In this document: positions 9,087 through 16,318 of the stretch, piece by piece | How the letters are laid out: every line of letters begins with the position of its first letter | Numbering within the stretch: position 1 is the stretch's first letter | Assembly: GCA_012841625.1 (NCBI GenBank) | Contig: DUUI01000006.1 | Coordinates: 1-52,795, forward strand | Reading direction: 5' to 3' | Length of the DNA stretch: 52,795 nucleotides | From: Erysipelothrix sp. | GTDB taxonomy: Bacteria; Bacillota_I; Bacilli_A; Erysipelotrichales; Erysipelotrichaceae | Notes under the pieces: generated by a model | What the model was told of the DNA's origin: nothing | What the model saw: the letters and a program-made list of their open reading frames with translations, nothing else | The model's database searches: none | Position numbers and translations under genes: made by a program

Positions 9087-9566
9087 TTACTCCTCAATCT
9101 TTGAGCCACTTTGGGCTTTTTCTTTATATTCTGGTTTGTAGTTCTTGGAATCTTCTGGAATAAGTGCTAGTAAAGAATACATATGTAGATCTTCTAATTC
9201 AGCAATAATCTCAGGATCAACCACAGCAAGTGCTGCGGCTTCTTCTTCAACTGTCATTCCGGCTGTTCTTAAGACTTCTTCAACACTATCAGATTGAAGT
9301 TCTCCTTCAAAATTACGTTTTGGTTTAAATAAACGCGCATTTAAAACTCCTGATAAAATACAACCTGCCATCCCTACAAGTAATGCATAACCATCAGCCA
9401 TTCCTGCATCAAGACCTTCCATACCATGGAAAATATATTGTCCGACAAAGAAAAATGTCATGGTAAAAATAACGCCTAATAGACAAGCTAAAAGAAGTTC
9501 TTTTAAGGCAACTGTATCCCCCCACACTTCAGTCAAGTGCTTTGGTGCTCTTTCTTTCTGTGACAT
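9087..9566 (-). CDS. Small membrane subunit of the TctA-like transporter (TctB position)
   Basis: 159 residues. Two hydrophobic helices (about 23-45, LLLACLLGVIFTMTFFFVGQYIF, and about 60-80) are followed by an acidic cytoplasmic tail of some 75 residues (VEEVLRTAGMTVEEEAAALA and onward). It occupies the place of TctB, but typical TctB proteins have about four helices and little soluble tail, so it is either a very divergent TctB or a different auxiliary subunit. It lies between HMG-CoA reductase and the TctA-like gene in the same operon. The assignment rests on context. Confidence 0.6.
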   Translation of the reverse strand: MSQKERAPKHLTEVWGDTVALKELLLACLLGVIFTMTFFFVGQYIFHGMEGLDAGMADGYALLVGMAGCILSGVLNARLFKPKRNFEGELQSDSVEEVLRTAGMTVEEEAAALAVVDPEIIAELEDLHMYSLLALIPEDSKNYKPEYKEKAQSGSKIEE

Positions 9567-9584
9567 ATTTTATATGTTCCTTTC

Positions 9585-10850
9585 TTATTTGTTCAATTTA
9601 CTTAAAATTTCTTTAGCATACTCAACATTGATCAGTTTTGCTTCTCTCATTTGCTTCACAACTTCATCAAGTTGTTCTAAAGTAGCCCCTGCTACAGTCG
9701 CAACATTACGAGCATGAAGTGACATATGACCACGCTGAATACCTTCAGTGGCAAGTGTCTTAACTGCTGCTAAGTTCTGAGCCAAGCCAACAGCCGCAAT
9801 GATTTGAGCTAATTCACTCGCTTTAGTGATATCAAGAATTTTAATTGCAACTTTAGCAATAGGATGGATCTTAGTAGCTCCCCCAACTAAACCAACTGCC
9901 ATTGGCAACTCAATCGTTCCTACTAAATTTCCTTTTTCGTTTTTCTCCCAAGTTGTTAGTGATGTATATTGTCCATTACGGGCTGCATATGCATGAGCGC
10001 CTGATTCAATAGCGCGAGTATCATTACCAGTAGCCAAGACTACAGGAATAACACCATTCATGATTCCTTTGTTATGAGTCGCTGCTCTAAATGGATCATT
10101 TTTTGCGAATGCATAAGCCAATAAAATCTTATCAACTGTCTCTTCACCACCTAAGACTTCTTTATCAACCTCAACATGTGCACGAGCCAGTCGATGAACC
10201 GCAAGGTTTGATAAAATTCTTAAGAATACTTGACCACCAGTTATTTCTTCTAGGAATGGCGCAACTGCTTCTGCCATTGTGTTAACTGCATTTGCTCCCA
10301 TTGCATCAAGAGTGTCAACCTTTAAGTGGGTAACAACCATTGTTCCTTTATCAGTTTCAACAAGTCTAACTTCTAAATCAGAGAAACCTCCGCCATGATT
10401 TACTAAGTATGGATCTTTTTCATTACAGATTTCTTTAATCTTCTCTTTTTGGCTTAGAATTGCTAGACGTGCACCATTTGGATCTTTAATTCCAACAAGT
10501 TGAACTTGAGCAATCATAATTGATCCAGTATAACTTGTTTTAAATCCTCCAAGTGAGCGAGCCATTTTAGCTGCATTACTAGCTGCCGCAACAACTGATG
10601 CTTCTTCTGTAACCATTGGTACAAGGACGTCCTTACCATTGATTACAAAGTTCACACCCACTGACAGTGGCAAACTGAAACGACCAATAACATTTTCAAT
10701 CATGTGGTCAGCTGTTTCAATTGGTAAATGGTTACTATCAGCAATGAGATTTAATTCTTCTTGAGTTAAATCTGCGAATTCACCAACTTTTTGTAGCCTT
10801 TCTTCAACAGATAATTTATAAAATCCAGAATAACTACTTGATTTCGACAT
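9585..10850 (-). CDS. mvaA: Class II (degradative-type) 3-hydroxy-3-methylglutaryl-CoA reductase
   Basis: 421 residues, full length for class II HMG-CoA reductases. The expected active-site residues are visible: Glu83 in TEEASVVAAASNAAK, Lys261 in THNKGIMNG, Asp277 in ATGNDTRAIESGAHAYAAR and His379 in GHMSLHARN. ENVIGRFSLPLSVGVNF and the cofactor motif DAMGANAVNTMAE are also intact. The enzyme interconverts mevalonate and HMG-CoA. Here it is flanked by a CoA-transferase, AtuA-family proteins and a transporter, and no mvaS or other isoprenoid gene is near, so an oxidative, mevalonate-consuming role is likelier than biosynthesis. A good ribosome binding site (AAAGGAGGAAGAAA) supports this start, which overlaps the upstream gene by 17 bases. 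Confidence 0.93.
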   Translation of the reverse strand: MSKSSSYSGFYKLSVEERLQKVGEFADLTQEELNLIADSNHLPIETADHMIENVIGRFSLPLSVGVNFVINGKDVLVPMVTEEASVVAAASNAAKMARSLGGFKTSYTGSIMIAQVQLVGIKDPNGARLAILSQKEKIKEICNEKDPYLVNHGGGFSDLEVRLVETDKGTMVVTHLKVDTLDAMGANAVNTMAEAVAPFLEEITGGQVFLRILSNLAVHRLARAHVEVDKEVLGGEETVDKILLAYAFAKNDPFRAATHNKGIMNGVIPVVLATGNDTRAIESGAHAYAARNGQYTSLTTWEKNEKGNLVGTIELPMAVGLVGGATKIHPIAKVAIKILDITKASELAQIIAAVGLAQNLAAVKTLATEGIQRGHMSLHARNVATVAGATLEQLDEVVKQMREAKLINVEYAKEILSKLNK

Positions 10851-11190
10851 TTTCTTCCTCCTTTTCTTGTTCTTGTGGGTAATCTACGACTAAACGCATT
10901 AAGCCTGAAGCCATTGATTTTCCAAGTGTATCTTGTCTTAGTGATTGAGTCGCACCGCCTCCCAAGGCATGCTTCATCACAAAGTTGAAACCATTAAGAC
11001 TTGCTACTTCATAACGCTTGATATCCCCTTTTACCATGTCCCCAAAGTGTTCATGCACTCTTTGTACAGTCAGAACTTCTTTCAAGAAATCATAGTCTTT
11101 TGGATCACGAGCAAATACACAAATGTTACTTGTATCACCCTTATCTCCTGAACGAGCATGAGCAATATCTTTTAAATATACTTTAGCCAT
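10834..11190 (-). CDS. AtuA C-terminal-domain-like protein
   Basis: 118 residues with YLKDIAHARSGDKGDTSNICVFARDP near the N-terminus, the hallmark of the small domain found at the C-terminus of AtuA-family proteins or encoded as a separate gene beside them. GGGATQSLRQDTLGKSMASGLMRL is the second conserved block. It starts on the stop codon of the AtuA/DUF1446 gene (TAATG), so the two products probably act as one enzyme. The AtuA family is named from acyclic terpene utilisation in Pseudomonas, but its reaction is not established. A roughly 10-residue acidic tail (QEQEKEEENVE) is unremarkable. Confidence 0.85.
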   Translation of the reverse strand: MAKVYLKDIAHARSGDKGDTSNICVFARDPKDYDFLKEVLTVQRVHEHFGDMVKGDIKRYEVASLNGFNFVMKHALGGGATQSLRQDTLGKSMASGLMRLVVDYPQEQEKEEENVEIK

Positions 11191-12557
11191 TAGTTAACCT
11201 CCTCTACATGTTGTGTTAATTCAACATATTTACGGTGAATGAATGTTGGCCATAACGCAATAACTTCTGTTGGGCGTGATCTTCCACCAAAGAAACTTGA
11301 ACCAGGAGGACCATTAAGTTGTAATGGCGCAATTTCTGGAATAATCTTCTTAGCTTCATCAATACTTTGAGTTCTTAGCGCAATACGTAAGACCACTTCA
11401 TTTTGATTTTCAATCATTTCTTCTGATGTGTTACTAACATCAAGATGTAATGAATTTAAGCCAAGATAATCGATTTGTTTTTCTTGATATACAAGATTCT
11501 TCTTTTCCATTTTATTGAAAATAATCTCAGCAGCCTTTTGAGCTTTTTTAACAGCATCAGGCCAAGCAAATGCTAGATGAGTCACTACTTTGTAGCCTGC
11601 ATGATATCCAACACTAAGTTTCAAAGTATCAGGACGTGGTTTGCCCTTGATGTTTGCTACTTCGACGCGGTCTTTACCAACTTCTTTAAGAGTAACCTCA
11701 CTAATGTCAACCACAACATCTGGTGTTATGTAATTAGCTGGATCATGTACTTCATAAAGAATTTGTTCTTTTAAGGACTGTTCAGTGATCAGACCACCAC
11801 TTGTTTCTGTTTTAGTGATGAAAAACTTATCTTCAGTAATTTCAGCAATTGGGAAGCCAAGATTCTCCATGTTTTCAACATCTTGCCAACCATAATCATA
11901 GTTACCACCTGATGCTTGTCCACCACATTCAAGCATATGACCAACCATAATACCTTGTGCCAGTTTATCCCAATCAGTATTCTTATAGCCAAACTCATGG
12001 GCTAAAGGTGCTAAGAATAATGCTGAGTCAGTAGCTCTTCCTGTGATGATTACATCAACATCTAGTTTTAAACATGCTTCAATCGCTTCGTATCCATAAT
12101 ATGCATTGACATTAACAATGTCTTTAACAATTGGATGCATAGTTTCATCAGTATCAATGCTTCTGAATTCTTCTCCATCCAACATTAAGCCTTCTACTTT
12201 ATGATGAATGTCATCCCCTAAAACATATCCGATACGATAGTTTTTGATGCCTTGTTTTTTAATCACATCTTTTAGTGCATTGACACAGGCCAGTACATTC
12301 ATACCCCCTGCATTGGAAATAACAGTAATGTCTTTTTCTTTTGCTTCTTTTGCGATTTCACTCATAAGTGAAATAAAATCACGTGCATATCCAGCATTTG
12401 GATTCTTTAGCTTTTGTCTTTGCATGATTGACAAAGTAAGTTCTGCTAAATAATCACAGGCTAGATAATTAAGATTGCCGTCTTTGACTTGATTAATTGC
12501 GGCATCTGGGGAATCTCCCCAAAACCCTTGGCCGCCGCCTATTCGAATCGTTTTCAT
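11190..12557 (-). CDS. AtuA family (DUF1446) protein
   Basis: 455 residues matching the DUF1446/AtuA family. It begins with the conserved IRIGGGQGFWGDSPDAA and has YLACDYLAELTLSIM, VISNAGGMN, GRATDSALFLAPLAHEFGW-like (here GYKN), ECGGQASGGNY and, near the C-terminus, LNGPPGSSFFGGRSRPTEVIALWP. Family members are linked to breakdown of methyl-branched acyl-CoAs and terpenes but have no proven chemistry. Here it sits between a class III CoA-transferase and HMG-CoA reductase, so it probably acts on an HMG-like acyl-CoA or free acid. No HMG-CoA lyase is encoded nearby, which leaves open that this protein supplies the missing step; that is conjecture. Confidence 0.88.
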   Translation of the reverse strand: MKTIRIGGGQGFWGDSPDAAINQVKDGNLNYLACDYLAELTLSIMQRQKLKNPNAGYARDFISLMSEIAKEAKEKDITVISNAGGMNVLACVNALKDVIKKQGIKNYRIGYVLGDDIHHKVEGLMLDGEEFRSIDTDETMHPIVKDIVNVNAYYGYEAIEACLKLDVDVIITGRATDSALFLAPLAHEFGYKNTDWDKLAQGIMVGHMLECGGQASGGNYDYGWQDVENMENLGFPIAEITEDKFFITKTETSGGLITEQSLKEQILYEVHDPANYITPDVVVDISEVTLKEVGKDRVEVANIKGKPRPDTLKLSVGYHAGYKVVTHLAFAWPDAVKKAQKAAEIIFNKMEKKNLVYQEKQIDYLGLNSLHLDVSNTSEEMIENQNEVVLRIALRTQSIDEAKKIIPEIAPLQLNGPPGSSFFGGRSRPTEVIALWPTFIHRKYVELTQHVEEVN

Positions 12558-12566
12558 TTTTCCTCC

Positions 12567-13751
12567 TTAAACAACTTTCTTGTTTTTTAATTCTTGAATT
12601 TCTGTTTCATTAAACCCTAGATCAGCCAATACTTGATTGGTATCTTGGGATAATAGTGGTGCTGCCTTCTTAAACTGAACACCTCCCTTACTTAATTTAA
12701 TTGGATTACCATTCACTTTCATTTTTCCTATCACAGGATGCTCTAAATCAACAAACATCTCACGTGCTTTAACAAAATGTTGATCATTCACAATATCTTC
12801 TAGGGTATTAATCCGTGAACATGGTATTTTTGCATTCTCACACAATCTCATCACTTCATCACTAGAAGTATCCTTAAAATGTGTTTCAATTATTTCTTTT
12901 AAGATATGTTGGTTATCAACTCTTTTTTGATTATCACTAAATCGATCATCATTTATAAGCTCTGGCTTATTAAGGACTTCGGTTGCTAATATTTTAAATA
13001 ATTCATGATTACCACAAGCTATAATGAGATAGCCGTCTTTGGCTCTAAATGAATCATAAGGACTAATGGCTGCATACCGATTTCCAATTCGTGCTGGATT
13101 TTCTTGGCTTTCATGATAACGAGTAAAAGCATTCTCAAGACTTGATATCACACTATCAACAAGTGCCACATCAACATGTTGTCCTTCTCCTGTATTATGT
13201 CGATGATTAAGGGCCGCAAGAATTCCAATCGTAAGATTTAAACCTCCCAAAACATCCCCAATTGCATTTCCTGCACGAGTCGGTGGATTATCCTCCTGAC
13301 CCGTTAATGACATAAGTCCCCCCATCGCTTGAGCGATGATATCATAACCAGGTTTATATGCATAAGGACCTTCCTGTCCAAAACCAGACAGTGATGCATA
13401 AATAAGGCGCGGATTAATTTGGGACAATGTTTCATAATCAAATCCTAAAGACTTCATTACACCAGGCCGATAATTTTCTACCAAGACATCACATTCTTCG
13501 ATTAGCTTTAGGAAAATATCTTTCCCTTCATCACTTTTAAGATTAAGTGTCATACCATGTTTATTTCTGTTTAAATTCGCAAAATAAAGACTTTCACCTT
13601 CGCGATATGGGCCATAACTTCTAGCATCATCACCATGGTCAATTGTTTCAACTTTTAATACATGTGCTCCAAAATCAGCCAGAATCATGGTCGCATAAGG
13701 ACCTGAAACTACGCGTGAACAATCAATGATTTTAAGATTGCTAAGTGCCAT
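12567..13751 (-). CDS. Class III (CaiB/BaiF family) CoA-transferase
   Basis: 394 residues. It begins with the family-typical LSNLKIIDCSRVVSGPYATMILADFGAHVLKVE and contains NRNKHGMTLNLKSDEGK, VENYRPGVMKSLGFDYE and KPGYDIIAQAMGG. Asp137 in the last motif matches the catalytic aspartate that carries the acyl-enzyme in this family. The C-terminal GNPIKLS and LGFNETEIQELK are also typical. An upstream in-frame start at 13823 lies above the promoter, so ATG 13751 with TTGGAGGAAATA is chosen. It is first in the six-gene operon and likely activates the imported acid as a CoA thioester, probably using a recycled acyl-CoA donor. Confidence 0.9.
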   Translation of the reverse strand: MALSNLKIIDCSRVVSGPYATMILADFGAHVLKVETIDHGDDARSYGPYREGESLYFANLNRNKHGMTLNLKSDEGKDIFLKLIEECDVLVENYRPGVMKSLGFDYETLSQINPRLIYASLSGFGQEGPYAYKPGYDIIAQAMGGLMSLTGQEDNPPTRAGNAIGDVLGGLNLTIGILAALNHRHNTGEGQHVDVALVDSVISSLENAFTRYHESQENPARIGNRYAAISPYDSFRAKDGYLIIACGNHELFKILATEVLNKPELINDDRFSDNQKRVDNQHILKEIIETHFKDTSSDEVMRLCENAKIPCSRINTLEDIVNDQHFVKAREMFVDLEHPVIGKMKVNGNPIKLSKGGVQFKKAAPLLSQDTNQVLADLGFNETEIQELKNKKVV

Positions 13752-13761
13752 TATTTCCTCC

Positions 13762-13779
13762 AAGTACAACGTTCTACTT
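13762..13779. promoter_or_regulatory. Palindromic operator in the leader of the CoA-transferase operon (LacI-type)
   Basis: On the minus strand it reads AAGTAGAACGTTGTACTT: an 18-bp palindrome with a central CpG and only one mismatched symmetric pair. A CG-centred even palindrome is the usual operator shape for LacI-family repressors, and a LacI-family gene lies about 650 bases away. It falls between the -10 box (TATAAT, 13792-13797) and the ribosome binding site, so bound repressor would block elongation or initiation. Confidence 0.6.
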
Positions 13780-13791
13780 AAATAATACAAA

Positions 13792-13797
13792 ATTATA
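13792..13797 (-). promoter_or_regulatory. -10 box of the CoA-transferase/HMG-CoA reductase operon
   Basis: Perfect TATAAT on the minus strand, followed by a roughly 40-base leader containing the palindromic operator and a TTGGAGG ribosome binding site before ATG 13751. No convincing -35 was found. Confidence 0.5.
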
Positions 13798-13807
13798 GTA
13801 TCACAAG

Positions 13808-13830
13808 AAAAAAAGGCTTGCAAGCCTTTT
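13808..13830 (-). terminator. Intrinsic terminator of the GNAT gene
   Basis: Ten-base perfect palindrome arms AAAAGGCTTG / CAAGCCTTTT, with T residues continuing on the minus strand (CCTTTTTTTCTTG). It overlaps the GNAT stop codon and insulates the CoA-transferase operon. Confidence 0.75.
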
Positions 13831-14327
13831 TAAAACTTTTCTATTATGAATTGATAAACATAATCATCCATGAAATAATCTTCCCCTATGGGAATCCTAA
13901 CTTCATCGATTTTTCTAAAGCCACTCTTTTCATATGAGTTTATAGCAATTTGATTGTTCTTATTAACATTTAGAATAATTTTATCCTTGTTAAACTCCAG
14001 TGCTTTGTCTTTAATAAAAGCAAAAACTTTTTTTGAGTAACCACGATGACGTTGTTCTTTATAGAGATAAATCTTACTCAGATACAGATGATCTGGTTTT
14101 AAGATATAAGCCAAATATCCTATGATTTGATTTTCGACAACGATAAAGAAATAGGTTGTATTAGTATTGATAGATTCTTTCATTGTATTAATATCAAAGA
14201 ATGCATCAACCATATAGTCAATTTGATTTTTACTAAGGATGGATGAGTAATACTCACTAAATATATCTGTCGCTATTTGAGAACATTTTTTAATATCTTT
14301 TTCTTTTTCAACTTTTATATATTTCAA
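13830..14327 (-). CDS. GNAT family N-acetyltransferase
   Basis: 165 residues with the GNAT fold signature: a strand leading to ENQIIGYLAYILKPDHLYLSKIYL, then the acetyl-CoA-binding turn EQRHRGYSKKVFAFI (R/Q-x-x-G-x-G/S type), and LNVNKNNQIAINSYEKSGFRKI near the C-terminus. The substrate is unknown; protein N-termini, amines or amino sugars are common in this family. The start is TTG at 14327, preceded by GAAGGTG. It is transcribed divergently from the LacI regulator and is separated from the downstream operon by its own terminator, so it is probably unrelated to the catabolic pathway. Confidence 0.85.
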   Translation of the reverse strand: MKYIKVEKEKDIKKCSQIATDIFSEYYSSILSKNQIDYMVDAFFDINTMKESINTNTTYFFIVVENQIIGYLAYILKPDHLYLSKIYLYKEQRHRGYSKKVFAFIKDKALEFNKDKIILNVNKNNQIAINSYEKSGFRKIDEVRIPIGEDYFMDDYVYQFIIEKF

Positions 14328-14378
14328 TGTTTTACACCTTCATATTAAGCTATTATAAACTATTTTACTCTTAAAGAC

Positions 14379-14407
14379 TTGCGGTGTTCCTTATTTCTAC
14401 TTATACT
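14379..14407 (+). promoter_or_regulatory. Promoter of the LacI-family regulator
   Basis: -35 TTGCGG (14379-14384), 17-base spacer, -10 TATACT (14402-14407). A short leader with AAAGGAGGAAG precedes ATG 14429. Confidence 0.6.
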
Positions 14408-14428
14408 TAGGTTGAAAAGGAGGAAGTC

Positions 14429-15445
14429 ATGGCAACTATAAAGGAACTAGCAAAAAAAGCTGGGGTTTCCCCTTCAACTGCTTCAATTGTAGTTAACGGG
14501 AAGGCTAAACAGCGTAAAATTTCACCAAAAACAGTACAACGCGTCCTTGAAGTGGCTAAAGAGATTGGCTATACTCCTAATCTTTCAGCCCGAGTTTTAC
14601 GAGGCGCTGAATCAAACAGGTATCGTATTGCTTTATATATGACGACAGACTTTCGTTTAACGATGATGGTCCGATTCCTTAAAGGACTCCAAAATCACAT
14701 TCGAGATCAAAAAATTCCAGTTGAATTTGCTGTTATTACATATGAGAATGGCGAACTTCATGAAGTAGTAACCCCTTCGGTCCTTTTACAATACCATGGA
14801 ACTATTGTCTGTAACGCAAATCAGGAAGATTTAGACTATCTTGATAAGAATGACTTTTCGATTCCAATCGTTTTATATAATCGTTTCTTAGAAAAATATA
14901 GTACAGTCAATATTGACAACTATCGAATCGGTGAATTTGCAGCCAAGCATATTCTTCGTAATAAACGAGACAGGGTTCTTTTACTTGATCAAGAATCCCA
15001 TTTCCCAGGATTGGAGCATCGTATTCTTGGTTTTGAGGAATACCTAGAAAAGAATGGTATCCAGTTTAAGCAAATATTAACTAATAACAAGCATCAATCT
15101 GGCTACGATATTGTTCGTGACTTACATAAAACAGAAGGTCTTCCTGATTTTATTTTCTCACTCTCTGATACAGCCGCATTAGGAAGTATTCGTTATTTAT
15201 ATCAAAATAACATTAACGTCCCTCAGGATGTCGAGGTAATGGCCATTGGTACAATTGAAAGTGAGTTCCATGAAAGCTCAATCCTACCATTATCAACGAT
15301 TGACGTTCCCATCGATGAAATGGCTAAAGAATGTCTAAACTTAGTCATTCATCATTTAGAGGATCCATTCGCAAAACTTCAAACAATCCTTGTACCTGTT
15401 GAATTTCATCACCGTGAAACAACAACTAATAATGATTTCATTTAA
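14429..15445 (+). CDS. LacI/PurR family transcriptional regulator
   Basis: 338 residues. The N-terminal LacI helix-turn-helix is clear (ATIKELAKKAGVSPSTASIV) with the hinge-helix region LSARVLRG after it, followed by a periplasmic-binding-protein-like effector domain (HGTIVCNANQED, VNIDNYRIGEFAAKHIL, GFEEYLEKNGI, STIDVPIDEMAKECLNLV). It lies just upstream of, and divergent from, the CoA-transferase/HMG-CoA reductase operon, whose leader has a CpG-centred palindrome. The simplest reading is a substrate-released repressor of that operon. The effector is unknown; mevalonate, HMG or a related acid are candidates by context only. Confidence 0.9.
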   Translation: MATIKELAKKAGVSPSTASIVVNGKAKQRKISPKTVQRVLEVAKEIGYTPNLSARVLRGAESNRYRIALYMTTDFRLTMMVRFLKGLQNHIRDQKIPVEFAVITYENGELHEVVTPSVLLQYHGTIVCNANQEDLDYLDKNDFSIPIVLYNRFLEKYSTVNIDNYRIGEFAAKHILRNKRDRVLLLDQESHFPGLEHRILGFEEYLEKNGIQFKQILTNNKHQSGYDIVRDLHKTEGLPDFIFSLSDTAALGSIRYLYQNNINVPQDVEVMAIGTIESEFHESSILPLSTIDVPIDEMAKECLNLVIHHLEDPFAKLQTILVPVEFHHRETTTNNDFI

Positions 15446-15473
15446 AAATGACAAGCTAACTGTCATTTTTTTA
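15444..15473 (+). terminator. Intrinsic terminator of the LacI gene
   Basis: Arms AAAAATGACA / TGTCATTTTT around a 7-base loop, followed by more T, beginning at the stop codon. The remaining bases up to 15620 show no gene. Confidence 0.8.
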
Positions 15474-15622
15474 TTTGCTATTATTTCAACTTATCCATTG
15501 AATCATTTACTTCAATATTTTCATATATCATTGTTTTACTTACGCAATGCCCTAAGCAGTCCTGCTAACAATATAATCAATAATTTTCCTTTCAAAAATA
15601 TTACTTTTTCACCCCTTAATTC

Positions 15623-15631
15623 TGATATACT
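15623..15631 (+). promoter_or_regulatory. Promoter of the lipoprotein gene
   Basis: Extended -10 TG-A-TATACT (hexamer 15626-15631), followed by GAGGAGGGT before ATG 15653. Confidence 0.5.
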
Positions 15632-15652
15632 AACTTTGAGGAGGGTCTTAAA

Positions 15653-16279
15653 ATGAAGAAACTTTTACTCATTTTGATATTACTTGTCGGTTGTAGTTTT
15701 AAACAAGCAACTTATACTAGTACTGTACTTGTTTCTAATGAAAATCAGCTCTTGCTCTTTGATGATAACGAACTTGTTTCATTACCAGCTAATTTAGACT
15801 TTGAAGCAGGTGATCAAATAGTAATAACCTATGATGGTGCAATGATGGAAACTTATCCAGCCCAACCTGTTGATGTTACAAAATTAGAGAATAAGGGTAA
15901 AAATGAAACAATATTAAATTTTATCTTGCGATATCTAGAAACTCATCCTACGATTTCACAAGAAATCGAAGTATTAGGCATAGATCCTATTTATGCCCTT
16001 GACATCAAAGGCTTAACACAACCTCAGATTAATGCTTTAAGCTATGTTCTAGGATTTGAAAAAGAAATAATCCTGGCAACTTATGAAGAACTAAGTGACC
16101 AAGGCGAGATAATCGATATGGTATTTAACGATGGTTTATTGTTTCAGATATATATCGACGACTTAAACTTTGAAATTAATATCTATAAGTCAGGACTTGC
16201 TGCTATTTGGACCAAAGGATTCTTAGACTATAGTGATGGAATCTATCAAGAAACAATTACATTCAAATCAATTTCTTAA
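15653..16279 (+). CDS. Lipoprotein of unknown function
   Basis: 208 residues beginning MKKLLLILILLVGCSFKQ: a short signal peptide with an LVGC lipobox, so Cys14 should be lipidated and the protein anchored on the outer face of the membrane. The mature part is acidic and soluble, with a beta-rich start (VLVSNENQLLLFDDNELVSL) and a helical middle (NETILNFILRYLETHPTI). No family is recognised. It is a single-gene unit with a GAGGAGGGT ribosome binding site and a shared terminator against aspS. Confidence 0.75.
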   Translation: MKKLLLILILLVGCSFKQATYTSTVLVSNENQLLLFDDNELVSLPANLDFEAGDQIVITYDGAMMETYPAQPVDVTKLENKGKNETILNFILRYLETHPTISQEIEVLGIDPIYALDIKGLTQPQINALSYVLGFEKEIILATYEELSDQGEIIDMVFNDGLLFQIYIDDLNFEINIYKSGLAAIWTKGFLDYSDGIYQETITFKSIS

Positions 16280-16308
16280 AAAAACGACTAATCACATAGT
16301 CGTTTTTC
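16279..16308. terminator. Bidirectional terminator between the lipoprotein gene and aspS
   Basis: Eleven-base arms AAAAACGACTA / TAGTCGTTTTT around ATCACA. It serves the convergent lipoprotein and aspS-hisS units. Confidence 0.85.
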
Positions 16309-16318
16309 TTAGCTATTA

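Noticed and set aside
8690-9163. Open frames of 77-88 codons on both strands within the TctA-like gene
   Set aside because: They are shadows of the strong membrane-protein frame, with no ribosome binding site or recognisable protein features.
15390-15656. 88-codon plus-strand frame between lacI and the lipoprotein gene
   Set aside because: It starts inside lacI, runs through the lacI terminator and the lipoprotein promoter, and has no ribosome binding site.
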